Of a stretch of 64,000 bases of DNA, positions 45,822 to 55,713 are shown in pieces. How positions within the stretch are numbered: position 1 is the stretch's first letter; each line of letters starts with the position of its first letter. The stretch is taken from assembly GCF_001445575.1 (NCBI RefSeq), contig NZ_CP013200.1, positions 2,108,001 through 2,172,000 on the forward strand, in the 5' to 3' direction. The DNA comes from Arthrobacter alpinus. Its GTDB lineage: Bacteria; Actinomycetota; Actinomycetes; Actinomycetales; Micrococcaceae. A model generated the notes under the pieces. That model did not search any database. It had not been told where the DNA came from and saw only the letters and a list, made by a program, of their open reading frames with translations. Position numbers and translations under genes: made by a program.

Positions 45822-45863
45822 CTGAGAAGTAACTGAGAGCACGGTTCCTCAGTCAGCTCTCAG
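45822..45863. promoter_or_regulatory. Two divergent direct repeats between regulator and PAP2 genes
   Basis: CTGAGAAGTAACTGAG (45822-45837) faces the regulator gene, and CTCAGTCAGCTCTCAG (45848-45863) faces the PAP2 gene. Each is a pair of CTGAG/CTCAG half sites with 11-bp period, 41 bp upstream of the regulator start and 51 bp upstream of the PAP2 start, respectively. Confidence 0.6.
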
Positions 45864-45913
45864 GAACACCCTGTCATGCTGTGATCCTCAGCCCGTACAA
45901 AGTCAGGAAGACC

Positions 45914-46687
45914 ATGATGATCGTTTCGCACGAGCAACGATCCGCCGAACCGTATCCATGGAGGTACTTTCGCTCCTGGTTGTGGCTTCTCGTGGGTTCG
46001 CTAGTCTTCGCAGTAACCGCTGCAGCCGGGATGGCCATCAAGGGCTCAGGGCCCAAAATAGCCGAACTCGGTGTGGACACGGCACTGGCACAGGACCGCA
46101 ACCCTGCCCTGACAGCACTGTCACTGGCCATCCACTATGGCCTGGGACCTGCCGGCGCCGTCATCATCGTGCTGGCGAGTTGCCTGATTCTGACGGTGGC
46201 GCGCCGTAACCTGGCCAGCACCCTCACATTCGTCTCAGTGGTCAGCATCGGCTGGCTTGCCTCGGAAGTGGGCAAACGCATCGTAGAGCGACTTCGGCCA
46301 CCTTCTGATGCCGTGCAGGCGTTGATCCCCGAACACGGCATGGACAGCTTCCCTTCCGGACACACAGCCTTCGCCGTGGCCCTGGTCTGGGCATTCGTTC
46401 TCGTCGTAGCCCGCACCCCACGGGCCCAAATGGTGACAATGGCCGTTGGGGCCGTGTTCGTGGCCGTCGTCGCCTTCACCCGGCTATATCTGGGGGTGCA
46501 CTACCCCAGCGATGTCATCGCCTCAGTCTTCATTGCCAGCGCCGCGATTCTGGCCTGGCTGCCTGTCTGGAACAACCTCATCGCCCACCGCTTCGGCACC
46601 AGGAACCGCACGCCCGACCCGGTCCCGGGTCAACTCAATCAGGACGGGCGGCACACGGAGCAGCAAACGGCCAAGGACCACCCCTGA
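45914..46687 (+). CDS. PAP2-family membrane phosphatase
   Basis: The 257-residue protein (ATG 45914; 45881 is an alternative) has the PAP2 signature in three parts: KRIVERLRPPS (K-x6-RP), FPSGHTAFA (PSGH) and TRLYLGVHYPSDVIA (S/T-R-x5-H-x3-D). Five or six membrane helices surround it. Members dephosphorylate undecaprenyl pyrophosphate or phosphatidic acid, which recycles the lipid carrier for cell-wall synthesis. The CTCAG-N6-CTCAG site just upstream links it to the neighbouring two-component system. Confidence 0.9.
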   Translation: MMIVSHEQRSAEPYPWRYFRSWLWLLVGSLVFAVTAAAGMAIKGSGPKIAELGVDTALAQDRNPALTALSLAIHYGLGPAGAVIIVLASCLILTVARRNLASTLTFVSVVSIGWLASEVGKRIVERLRPPSDAVQALIPEHGMDSFPSGHTAFAVALVWAFVLVVARTPRAQMVTMAVGAVFVAVVAFTRLYLGVHYPSDVIASVFIASAAILAWLPVWNNLIAHRFGTRNRTPDPVPGQLNQDGRHTEQQTAKDHP

Positions 46688-46753
46688 TTGCCTTGATACT
46701 CAAGGCACCACAGGTTTCGGAACAAGAACACAAGGAAAAGTTGAGGGACGGCA

Positions 46754-49416
46754 GTGAAGGTACACGAGCAGTCCAAGGATCGGCTCTGGGAGTCGGATGC
46801 TGGCCATCGAACCGCGTGGTGGCAGACGTGGATTCATTCCCCGGTCACCGTGATCTTCTTGGTGCTCTTGTGGGTGCCGGGGCTGCTGACGGGCACCGTC
46901 CTGACCGGACTTCGCGGACCTCTGCGTTCGGCGATGGTTGTCACCCCTTCTTCTCTGCCGGGGCAATGGTGGACACTCGCTACGGGAGCGTTCTGGGAGC
47001 GTGGACTGGGCGGATATCTGATCGGGACTGTCGTATTGCTCCTGGTAGGAGTTCCGGCTGAGCGCCGGTTGGGCAGCGTCCATTTTGCTGTCGCCGGCCT
47101 CACGACCCAGGTGATGGGAATCCTTGTTGCGATCGGCATTGTCTATGCTGGCCGGAATCTGATGGGCAGCTGGTCGGCGGAACTGTTGACCCATGCCTTC
47201 CTGGGGCCCTCGGCACTGGTGTGCGGTGCGGCTCTGGCGGCAACCGCGACGTTGGGGACGCTGTGGCGCCGTCGGCTCCGGCTCACGATGTTCGCGGTAT
47301 TGATTCTGCTGGCCTTCTACAGTGGTTCCTTCCCGGACCTGATCAGGCTCGCTGCGGCCACCATCGGGGTAGTGATTGGCCCCTTGCTGCTAGGACGAGC
47401 CCCCCGCGTTGGTGTTCCGGTCACCTCCCGCCGTGAGGCCAGGGTCCTGATCGCCCTCATCATGGCCACCTCCGCAATAGGGCCAGTCCTGGCCGGGTTG
47501 CTGCCCCACGCCGTCGGCCCTTGGCCGTGCTGCGGTACCTTTTCACCAACATCCAGGCCGTGGATCCGCAAACCCTGCAAGCACTGTGTACCGACCCCGC
47601 CCAAGCCGGGGACTGCGCTGCAGCCCAGATGCAACTGCGTGCCGGTGCTGGCGGCATTTTCATGTCAATCCTTCCGTCGGTGTTGTTGCTAGTGGTCGCT
47701 GACGGGCTGCGCCGCGGCCGCCGCTTCGCCTGGTACGCGGCCATGATCATCCAAGGCGCCCTCGCCATCCTCGCCGGTAGTTACATCGCCGCAGCGCTGA
47801 CCCCCACCGGGCCAAACAATTCCCCCAATGAAGGGTTGGGCGCCATTGATGTGGCCGCCTTTCATCATCCGGTGAGCCTGATCTTGCCTCTTCTGTTGCC
47901 GATACTGTTGCTGGTTCTGCTCCTGGCGACACGGGGACTGTTTCACGTCAGCGCACCACCGAAAACCTACCGCCATCTCACCCAGGCTGTGCTGGCCACC
48001 GCCGCAATCCTGTCCGCGATCTATGTGACGGTGGGGCTGGCTCTGGCGCCGGGGTTCACACCTGTTCCATCGCTCCCGGAGCTGCTGGCCGACTTGCCCG
48101 ATCGGTTCCTCCCCCTAGGTTTTACGTTGGATCTTCCGCCCGCATTTTTCCCCCACAGTGGTGCCGCCGTGGTCCTCTACGAAGGTGTCGGCACGACCTT
48201 TTGGATCATCACCGCAGTCATGATCCTCGGATCCTTTCTGCGACCAGCCCACAATATCCATGGTGCCGATTCGGATCGTGCCCGGAACATCCTCAGGGCC
48301 ACCGAGGGTTCTTCGCTGTCGTGGATGACACAGTGGAACGGGAACAGCTACTGGTTCTCCAGTTCCGGCAACAGCTTCATTGCCTACCGGGTCCTTTCAG
48401 GCATCGCACTGACACTCGGCCCTCCTGTGGGACCGCCTGCGGAACTACGCGCCACGATCGAGGAGTTCACCCACCACGCCGCGGATAGGGGTTGGACCCC
48501 CTGCTTCTACTCCGTACCCCAGAACACCAAGGAGGTCACCGTGGATCTTGGGTGGGGATCGGTACAGGTAGCCCAGGAAACCATTCTGGACCTGCCGGGA
48601 TTGTCCTTCAAAGGCAAGAAGTTCCAAGACATTCGCACAGCACTGAACAAAGCGGCCAATGAAGGCATCCACACCCAGTGGGTGTCCTATGCTAAGGCTC
48701 CCTTGGCCATTGCCGACCAAATTCACGCCATCTCCGAAGAATGGGTCGCCGATAAGCGGATGCCAGAAATGGGCTTTACGCTCGGTGGCCTCGAGGAGCT
48801 CAACGACCCAGAAGTACGCTGTTTGCTGGCCATCGATGACCAGCACACCGTCCACGCCCTCACTTCCTGGCTGCCGGTCTACCGGGACGGTGCCGTCATC
48901 GGCTGGACCCTGGACTTCATGCGACGGCGCACCACCGGCTTCCGTGCCAGCATCGAATTCCTCATCGCCTCAGCCGCCCTATCCTTCAAAGCCGACGGCT
49001 ACGAATTCCTCAGCCTTTCAGGCGCACCCCTAGCCCGCATCGAACTCCACAGCACCGAGGAAGCAGCAATCACCCCTAACCAGCAAAGGGCAGGACTGGA
49101 CCGGCTACTCGAACGACTTAGCACCCTCCTTGAACCCGTCTACGGGTTCACGTCCCTGCTGCTGTTCAAATCAAAATTCCGGCCACGCTATGAGCCCCTT
49201 TTCATGACCTACCCCGACGCTGCAGCACTGCCCAGTATCGCCAACGCCATCGGCCGCGCCTACCTGCCCAACGTTTCCTTTCTGCAAAGCCTCAGCCTTG
49301 CCGGAAAAATCATCCGCCACCCCACCAGGACAAGCAGCAAAAGAACCGACATTCAACCCAGCGCCGGCTCACACACTGCTCACCCCACCCCGTGCTTGCA
49401 AGAGGTTCAGCAATGA
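46754..49416 (+). pseudogene. MprF-like DUF2156 lysyltransferase/flippase protein, one -1 frameshift
   Basis: The first frame (46754 to ~47518) has six hydrophobic segments (SPVTVIFLVLLWVPGLLTG, GGYLIGTVVLLLVGVPAERR and others) in a rhomboid-like arrangement. The second frame continues at LAVLRYLFTNIQAVDPQTL with more helices and a C-terminal DUF2156 aminoacyltransferase domain (MTQWNGNSYWFSSSGNSFIA, VLSGIALTLGPPVGP, RTTGFRASIEFLIASAALSF). One added C in the run 47518-47520 joins HAVGP to LAVLRY in frame, giving about 888 residues. MprF/LPG-type proteins modify phosphatidylglycerol with lysine or similar and protect from cationic peptides, which suits an envelope-resistance cargo. It is either really frameshifted or an under-called base. 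Confidence 0.82.
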
Positions 49417-49606
49417 AACCGCTCCACTGCACCACAGCGGTTGCTTCTGAAGCATTCTGGTTGGCGGTTCTACGCCCATCCATCCATGCCCACGCTGAAT
49501 CGCGCCACGGCTCAGCCCAGTGTTCATTACCCACGGCTCCGCCTTGCGCAGGAGCTTGTTGTAGGCGAGTTCAGGGCAACGCGAGCAGGCCACCGAGGAT
49601 GAGAAC

Positions 49607-51103
49607 ATGAACTACAGAAGTGGGAGAACTATTCTCAGTGCCTCAACCCTGGCCAAGGCCATAAGAACCTGCACCATCAGCATCGTCTTGATGCTGTCTC
49701 TGACTAGTGCCAACACGGACGCCCTCCTGCGCCACCTGACGGTTGAGAGACAAATTCTCTCCCTCTACAACTCCGCCGCCGCGCACACCGTCCTGGCCAG
49801 CACCACCTCCACCACGACATGCGCGAGTGTAGTGGGTACCTTCAGCTGTCACGAGTCATTTTCCGGAGGCGACATTTATTGGTCACAAAGTACCGGAGCC
49901 GTCTACGTGGCAAACGGTCCCTTGCGCGATCACTGGTTGTCCTCCGGCGGTCCCACAGGGCCCTTCGGGCTCCCGTCTGGAAACCCCACGCCCGTGCCGG
50001 GGAAGGGAAGCACCCAGACCTTCACCACCGGCACACTTCTCTACACTCCCGCCACCGGAACCCATGAATTCATGGGAGCAATCCGCACCAAGTGGCTCAC
50101 GTCCGGAACAGCAGGGGGCCCGCTTGGATTCCCCACAACGAACGAATACTCCAGCGGTCACGGACGTGCCCAAAAATTCCAGAACGGCATCATCTATTCC
50201 TCACCTTCGTCAGGTACCCACATCACCACCAGAGGAGAGATTGAAAGCAGATTCATTGCTTTGGGCGGACCAACGGGGCGCCTCGGCTTCCCTGCAGGAG
50301 AGCAAATCAGCACAGGAAACGGTTGGGCACAGCGATTCGCTAACGGCTACCTCGTCACGGGCCCGACCGGTAGCGCGAAAATCGTTGACCCCGACACTTA
50401 CAAGAACTGGGCCGCAAACCCTGAACGCTTGGGCTGGCCAGTCAAGGATTCCTGGGTCGATGACCGCGGTATTCACACGGCTTTTCAAAGAATCGAAACA
50501 ATCTGGGATCCCCAAACCAAGGCACTCTACTCAGCCGCCACGGTAGACAAAAATACCGCGATCATCATCGGAGACTCCCAGCTCGCGGGGGACTCCTGGA
50601 CCGAGCAGGGTGCCCGTGCCGCTGGTTTCCCCAAGAAAATCGAATTAGGTTTTGGCGGTTGGGGATACACCCGCACCACCCCAGCGACCGGGGGAACACC
50701 AGATGACGTGTTCAGCTCCCTGCGCATACTCCTACCTCAAGGGAACCCCGGGGCCATTTTCATGACCCTTGGCGGCAATGATGCAAGCTCCAATGCCACC
50801 GACCAGGACATCATCGCCCACGCAACCAAAACCTGGGCCGAACTTCACCGCCTCTACCCAAAGAGCACACTCATCATCAATGGCGTAATGTCCACGAACG
50901 CACCGAACCACACCAACAGACGGCACGTTGACCAAGTGATCACCCAGGCCGCCAAATCACAAGGCTTCATCCACATCAGTGTCGCCGGCATGGCCACAAC
51001 CGCCAGCAACAACTACAAAGACAACGTGCACCTCAACCAAACAGGAAACAACCTCGTAGCCCTCACCTACACCGCCACCCTGATCAAAGCCCTTGGAAAG
51101 TAG
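49607..51103 (+). CDS. Secreted LGFP-repeat protein with SGNH hydrolase domain
   Basis: The 498-residue protein has an N-terminal signal-like helix (AIRTCTISIVLMLSLTSANT), at least four LGFP-type repeats (GGPTGPFGLPSGNPTPVPGK, GGPLGFPTTNEYSSGHGRAQ, GGPTGRLGFPAGEQISTGNG, ERLGWPVKDSWVDDRG) that bind cell-wall polymers, and an SGNH/GDSL-type hydrolase end (TAIIIGDSQLAGDSW, FMTLGGNDASSN, DNVHLNQTGNN with Asp-x-x-His). It is probably exported and attached to the wall, where it may deacylate surface polymers. Start ATG 49607 lies after GAGGATGAG. Monocistronic. Confidence 0.85.
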   Translation: MNYRSGRTILSASTLAKAIRTCTISIVLMLSLTSANTDALLRHLTVERQILSLYNSAAAHTVLASTTSTTTCASVVGTFSCHESFSGGDIYWSQSTGAVYVANGPLRDHWLSSGGPTGPFGLPSGNPTPVPGKGSTQTFTTGTLLYTPATGTHEFMGAIRTKWLTSGTAGGPLGFPTTNEYSSGHGRAQKFQNGIIYSSPSSGTHITTRGEIESRFIALGGPTGRLGFPAGEQISTGNGWAQRFANGYLVTGPTGSAKIVDPDTYKNWAANPERLGWPVKDSWVDDRGIHTAFQRIETIWDPQTKALYSAATVDKNTAIIIGDSQLAGDSWTEQGARAAGFPKKIELGFGGWGYTRTTPATGGTPDDVFSSLRILLPQGNPGAIFMTLGGNDASSNATDQDIIAHATKTWAELHRLYPKSTLIINGVMSTNAPNHTNRRHVDQVITQAAKSQGFIHISVAGMATTASNNYKDNVHLNQTGNNLVALTYTATLIKALGK

Positions 51104-51394
51104 GCTGTCATCTTCGAACGCGCGCCGCCGAACCATGACTTGGGACTGCCCCCCAAGGCCATCGTCTAGAACCCCACATCAGTGATCGACGCAGTAGTCC
51201 CGACCCTTCCCGGTTCGTGCTGGCCTCACCAGATATCGATGCTCCACGACGGAAAGGTCCTTTACCAAGGGCGGCAGTCTCGAACTGCGAAAGCGGAGGC
51301 TGTGCTTCTGGTGAGGCGCTCATTTTCATCTCATTTGGAAAGACCACAATATTTGCGGGCGGCACCGTCCTCTCGAACACAGAAGGAGAACTCA

Positions 51395-52639
51395 ATGAGC
51401 AAGTCTTTACCGCTCGGTTTACCGGACCGACATATTTCTGCTCCCGCGCCGGGATCGGGAAGATCTCGCTGGATGAAAGTCCCGATCATCACCGCGACGT
51501 TCTGGACGATCAAGATCCTCTCAACGACGGTAGGCGAGACATTCGCCGACTACCTTGCTGTGAACGTTGGCCTCGGGCCGCTCATCACCACGGGGATGAT
51601 GCTCCTCCTCCTGGCCGTGGCGCTCGTGCTCCAGTTCCGCACACGGCGCTACACCCCCTGGATCTACTGGCTCACGGTCGTGCTCGTGAGCATTGTGGGC
51701 ACCCAAATCACTGACTTCTTCACCGACACGCTGGGTGTTAGCCTGTACGTCTCCACCGCGATCTTCACGGCCCTGCTGATCGGCGTTTTTACTGCGTGGT
51801 ACTTCCAGGAACGCACGCTCGCGATCACTTCAATCGACACGGTCCAGCGCGAGGCGTTCTACTGGGCCGCAATCCTCACCGCATTCGCCCTCGGAACCGC
51901 AGCCGGCGACCTCGCGACAGAGGCGCTCGGGCTCGGCTTCCTGATGGGATCCATTATCTTCGGCGCCCTCATTGTTGCGTGTTGGATCGCAGTTCGTGCC
52001 GGCGCGCCGGCGGTAGCCGCGTTCTGGCTGGCCTACGTACTGACCCGGCCGCTTGGTGCATCCGTCGGTGACCTATTGACCCAAGACCGCAACTACGGTG
52101 GCATGGGAGTCGGATCGGCGATCACCAGTGTCCTATTTCTGTCCGTCATCGTGATCCTTGTAGCCCGCGAACAGGTCCATGTCCAGCGCCACGGGGTCCT
52201 GACTAAGGGGCAGACCGCCGCGGGGGGCCGGCTGCGGGATGTCGCTTGGGCGGGGGCCGGCCTTGTCGCGATTGTCGTGGTGGCCACCACGGTCATGGGG
52301 GTCCAAGTGGCGCGGGCGCCGGCAAGCTCAGCGGCTGCAGGTCCGATCACGGCGAATCAAGGGCCACTCGGTGACCTCTCGCCGTTCTCTACCATCGTGG
52401 ACGACGTCACTGCCAAGATCGAGGCAGGAGACCTCCCCGCGGCGCGTGCCCGTGTCAAGGATCTCGAGACCGCCTGGGACAGCTCCGAGGCCGGCCTCAA
52501 ACCTAAGTCGCCGTCCGTCTGGGCCGTGATGGACAGCGCCGTCGACGATGAACTCACCTCCCTGCGAGCCGATCAACCGGACCAGGCCAGCTGCCTTAAG
52601 GCCACGCGTAATCTGCAGGCTGTCATCGCCTCCCAGTAA
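51395..52639 (+). CDS. COG4705-like multi-pass membrane protein
   Basis: Start ATG 51395 follows AGAAGGAGAA at good spacing; the longer frame from 51182 has poor coding character. The 414-residue protein has about ten membrane helices in two similar halves with the repeated motif TVGETFADYLAVNVGLG, GTQITDFFTDTLGVSL, GTAAGDLATEALGLGF, GASVGDLLTQ (G-x-x-x-[GADT]-D-x-x). This is the fold of COG4705 family proteins, whose transport role is unknown. The C-terminal ~110 residues after the last helix form an extracytoplasmic domain (SPFSTIVDDVTAKIEAGDL, then ARARVKDLETAWDSSEAG) seen in some members. The two-component genes follow 100 bp later, so it may be their sensor partner or target. Confidence 0.82.
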   Translation: MSKSLPLGLPDRHISAPAPGSGRSRWMKVPIITATFWTIKILSTTVGETFADYLAVNVGLGPLITTGMMLLLLAVALVLQFRTRRYTPWIYWLTVVLVSIVGTQITDFFTDTLGVSLYVSTAIFTALLIGVFTAWYFQERTLAITSIDTVQREAFYWAAILTAFALGTAAGDLATEALGLGFLMGSIIFGALIVACWIAVRAGAPAVAAFWLAYVLTRPLGASVGDLLTQDRNYGGMGVGSAITSVLFLSVIVILVAREQVHVQRHGVLTKGQTAAGGRLRDVAWAGAGLVAIVVVATTVMGVQVARAPASSAAAGPITANQGPLGDLSPFSTIVDDVTAKIEAGDLPAARARVKDLETAWDSSEAGLKPKSPSVWAVMDSAVDDELTSLRADQPDQASCLKATRNLQAVIASQ

Positions 52640-52738
52640 GCAGGGAGGTCATTGCTTCACCATTGATGTTAGTCACGCCGTCGTGCCCCATTTTGGGGTA
52701 GGACGGCGCATCAGCGACCGGCAATAGAAAGGAACACG

Positions 52739-53413
52739 ATGAGGATCCTCATGGCGGAGGACGATCCGATGATCGCGTCGGCACTCGCGCAGCAACTTGC
52801 CGACGACGCACATGTCGTTGAGGTGGTGGCAGACGGAAGGACTGCTTTGGACTTCGCCCGGCTGGGCTCCTTCGACGTCATACTTCTCGATCTGGGATTG
52901 CCTGAGATGGACGGGATCGGGGTGCTCCGCAGGCTGCGCGCCGGCAACGAAGGCGACCAGGGGCCGGTGGTCATTGTGATGACGGCTCGGGGCGCGGTGT
53001 CGGAGAAGGTCATGGGCCTGGATGCCGGCGCCGACGACTACCTCGTGAAGCCGTTCGCCTATGAGGAGTTACATGCCAGGCTACGTGCGGTAGGCAGGCG
53101 AGGTTCGTCGCACGGCACGGCCGTCCTGCGTGCGGGAGCCATCGCTCTCGACGAGGCGACCGCGTCAGCGACCAGCCACGACGGCGCCCCCGTTCAACTG
53201 ACCCGGCGCGAGCTTGCGCTTCTACGTGCCCTCATCAGACTCCCGGGCGTCGTTCTATCCCGCGACCAGCTGGAGTCCCAGGTATACGGTAGCGAGGTCG
53301 AGATCGAGTCGAACGCCATCGATTTCATCATCAAGCGCCTGCGCGGAAAGCTTGGGGCGGACTGCGTCCGCAATGTGCGCGGCCTTGGCTGGATGATTCC
53401 GAGGGGCCGATGA
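52739..53413 (+). CDS. OmpR-family response regulator (second system)
   Basis: The 224-residue protein has MRILMAEDDPMIASALAQQL, acceptor D in VILLDLGLPEMDG, T in IVMTARG, K in YLVKPFAYEE, and a winged-helix C-terminus (QLTRRELALLRALIRLPGVV, NAIDFIIKRLRGKLGADCV, NVRGLGWMIPR). It matches the PmrA/QseB-type branch. It overlaps the kinase gene by 4 bp (ATGA at 53410-53413), so translation is coupled. The promoter lies in the 100 bp after the membrane-protein gene; I see no CTCAG-type repeat there, so this is a separate system. Confidence 0.92.
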   Translation: MRILMAEDDPMIASALAQQLADDAHVVEVVADGRTALDFARLGSFDVILLDLGLPEMDGIGVLRRLRAGNEGDQGPVVIVMTARGAVSEKVMGLDAGADDYLVKPFAYEELHARLRAVGRRGSSHGTAVLRAGAIALDEATASATSHDGAPVQLTRRELALLRALIRLPGVVLSRDQLESQVYGSEVEIESNAIDFIIKRLRGKLGADCVRNVRGLGWMIPRGR

Positions 53414-54741
53414 GCATGCACCGCCGGACCATGTCCCTTCGATTCCGATTGGTCACAGCACTTGTCCTGTTCGTCTTGCTGGTCACGGCTGCCGCGGCCA
53501 CGTGGTCGTACCATCGGGCGTTCGTCGAGGCCCAGGAATCGCAGGACGGGCTCCTCTCCCGTGTGGCGGAGATCGTCAAGGCGCCGGGCGTCGACTTCGC
53601 CCAGAACGACCTCTCACAGGCGGCCAACCAATCAGGTCTCGTGGTTGAGGCGCTTGACAACAAAGGGATGTCGCACAGCCTACCCACGATCACTTCCGAA
53701 GGACTCACGACCATTTCAACGGAGCAGGGCCCGCAACGGGTCATGGTCCATTCCCTCTCAGGCGGGCGCAGGATCGCTGTAGCCCAGCCGATCGCCGTCC
53801 GCCAAGATGCAGTGAACGAGACCATGCTCTCCACTGTCATGCCGATCATGCTAGGTGCGCTGCCCTTGATACTGGTGGCCTGGCTCGTTGTTGCTTGGGC
53901 ACTGAAACCGGTCGACGCACTGCGTCGTGAACTCGAACGACGTGGCGACGGGTCCCTCGCTCCTTTGCCGCGCACGAGCGTCCCCAAGGAATTGTCCGGG
54001 TTCCTCGATGCGCTCGAATCTCATCATCAGCGTGCTTCCAAGGCTCTCGAGGGGCAGCGGCGCTTCGCCGCGGAAGCGGCCCATGAGCTGCGCACGCCAG
54101 TCGCCGCGGTTTCCTTTCAAGCGGAGCATCTACTGGCTGCCACAACGGATACGGACCGTATTCAGCGGCAGAATGCGCTGCGGGCGGGACTTGCCAGGCT
54201 GCGCGCACTCTGTGAGCAACTCCTGGTCCTCGGTGACGAAACTCCCCAAGCTGACCGCCTGGCACCGCTTGAAGATGTCGCCAGGCTCGTCGCCGGCAAC
54301 ATCGTGGCAATGGACGACGCAGAGGGATCCGACGTCCTCTGGGATCTCGGGGATTCGGGGAATGCCTCCGTCCCCGAATCAGGAACCCGGATCGTTCTGC
54401 AGAACCTGGTACACAACGCCATCCGCTATGCCGGATCCGCAGGCCCCATCGAGGTCAGCGCACGCAGGGGGCCGAGCTGGATCCAGATTGACGTGCGCGA
54501 CAACGGACCGGGAATCCGCGAACCCGAGAAGGCGCTGAACGCATTCCATCGCGAGGCAGGCCAGAATACTCCCGGCACAGGCCTAGGCCTGGCGATCACG
54601 GCGCGAACGCTTGAGCGTCTGGGTGGCGAGCTGCAGTTGTTGAGTCGACCAGAGGAGGGGAACGGCACCCTCGCGCGAGTCACTATCCCGCTCGATGGGC
54701 ACTCCGCGGACAACGGATCGGCGCCACCGCGGGTACCATAA
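53410..54741 (+). CDS. Sensor histidine kinase (second system)
   Basis: The 443-residue kinase has TM1 LVTALVLFVLLVTAAAATWS, a sensor of ~105 residues with VVEALDNKGMSHSLP, TM2 IMLGALPLILVAWLVVAWAL, H-box FAAEAAHELRTPVAAVSFQA (phospho-His), N-box QNLVHNAIRYAG, G1 DVRDNGPGI and G2 GTGLGLAITAR. It is of QseC/PmrB type. Translationally coupled to the regulator (ATGA). With the membrane protein at 51395 it may form a signal-transport module. Confidence 0.92.
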   Translation: MSMHRRTMSLRFRLVTALVLFVLLVTAAAATWSYHRAFVEAQESQDGLLSRVAEIVKAPGVDFAQNDLSQAANQSGLVVEALDNKGMSHSLPTITSEGLTTISTEQGPQRVMVHSLSGGRRIAVAQPIAVRQDAVNETMLSTVMPIMLGALPLILVAWLVVAWALKPVDALRRELERRGDGSLAPLPRTSVPKELSGFLDALESHHQRASKALEGQRRFAAEAAHELRTPVAAVSFQAEHLLAATTDTDRIQRQNALRAGLARLRALCEQLLVLGDETPQADRLAPLEDVARLVAGNIVAMDDAEGSDVLWDLGDSGNASVPESGTRIVLQNLVHNAIRYAGSAGPIEVSARRGPSWIQIDVRDNGPGIREPEKALNAFHREAGQNTPGTGLGLAITARTLERLGGELQLLSRPEEGNGTLARVTIPLDGHSADNGSAPPRVP

Positions 54742-55495
54742 GCCCACAGCGTTGCGTCCAGGTGATCGCCGCAAGAACCCAAGAAACGTTCTGCGGGACG
54801 GATTCAGGTGATCGAGGAACGTGACGCCGTTGGGTCGATCGGGACAGCACCTTTTATACCTAACACCATGACCGGCGTGGGGTCCTTCCGCACGATCGGG
54901 CGAAGGGGGCCTGCTTCAGACAGCCATAGATGTCACGGAAATGCAGGTGGGGATCAACCAATGAATGTGTTCCCGTCGGGAACATATTTCAAGCCGGACA
55001 GGTCTGGACGGCGACATACCGAGCCGTAAAGCCTTAGGATCTCACCACTTCCCAGTGTTTGCGAGGGAAATTGTCTGGTCGACTCCCACATCGGGCACGA
55101 TTGGCCGCGGTACAGGGAGTTTTCGTGTTTAAGAGTTCCCACCGTATTCCCATCCGCCTCATTCAGATTGGAAAATGAATGGTCCGGAAGCCAGAGGAAC
55201 GGTCGGCCTACAACGATCCGATCTTGCTCTGGCTCTCTCAATACAGCTCGGCCTAGACCTCGAATCCAACAGCAGAGTCGGAGAGTTCACGTGTTCCAAT
55301 GGTCTGGCATTCCTGCTTGGGGAACAGGCAGGAGAGCAACGACCTCACGAAGTTTGATTGTGTCGCAAGCCGAGGGTGGAGCGAACCCTACTCAACACAC
55401 TCCTGTCATCAATCGCGGTGGCAATCAATATTAGATGCGTCGATGACGTCAAGTACATCGCGCATCACGCCACCAATAGCCGCAAGTAGATTTCC
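54742..55495. other. Right-end region of the transposon, no supported gene
   Basis: About 750 bp after the last cargo gene to the terminal inverted repeat. Frames on both strands are short and without motifs. It probably contains right-end recombinase-binding sequences that I cannot delimit by eye. Confidence 0.45.
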
Positions 55496-55505
55496 TCAGA
55501 TAACC

Positions 55506-55663
55506 ACGGGGGCCTGGGAATAGCCGAGGTCCTGAACGTACTCGAGGGCGGCTGTGTTGCTGGTCAGGTCGACGACCTCGTAGAGGATGCCGGCATGGTC
55601 CAAGGACAGGCAGGTGAACTTGCATTGCTGGCAGCCCGGCTTGCTGTAGACCGTGACGTTCAT
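55506..55663 (-). pseudogene. nrdH 5' fragment (split by Tn554-like transposon)
   Basis: ATG 55663 after GAGGTGAGGGAAA. The frame reads VTVYSKPGCQQCKFTCLSLD, with the CxxC active site, then AGILYEVVDLTSNTAALEYV and QDLGYSQAPVV up to the transposon end at 55505. The missing C-terminus is at 30043-30123. NrdH redoxins reduce class Ib ribonucleotide reductase. An intact copy at 61015 may supply the function. Confidence 0.9.
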
Positions 55664-55713
55664 TTTCCCTCACCTCACTCTCTGTTTCTTGCGGGACGGC
55701 CTCCGGGGATTTG

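Larger units (their letters stand above)
30124..55505 (+). mobile_element. Tn554-like transposon, ~25.4 kb, inserted in nrdH
   Basis: It begins GGTTATCTGA (30124-30133) and ends TCAGATAACC (55496-55505), a perfect 10-bp inverted repeat. The flanks are the 3' and 5' parts of one nrdH gene, so the boundaries are fixed to within a few bases. The left end carries two tyrosine recombinases and a small coiled-coil protein in the tnpA-tnpB-tnpC order of Tn554-family elements. The cargo includes an IS110-type element, an ABC exporter, envelope enzymes and two two-component systems. No direct target repeat longer than a few bases is evident, as expected for this family. Confidence 0.82.

Noticed and set aside
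49393..49606. Small plus-strand gene between mprF-like and LGFP genes
   Set aside because: Cys/Pro/Ala-rich peptide without motif; probably intergenic.
53194..54774. Minus-strand frames opposite the second two-component system
   Set aside because: High-GC shadow frames; the plus strand encodes clear regulator and kinase domains.
30124..55505. Composite transposon or ICE instead of Tn554-like
   Set aside because: No flanking IS pair and no conjugation genes; tnpABC order at one end and the split target gene fit a Tn554-type element better.
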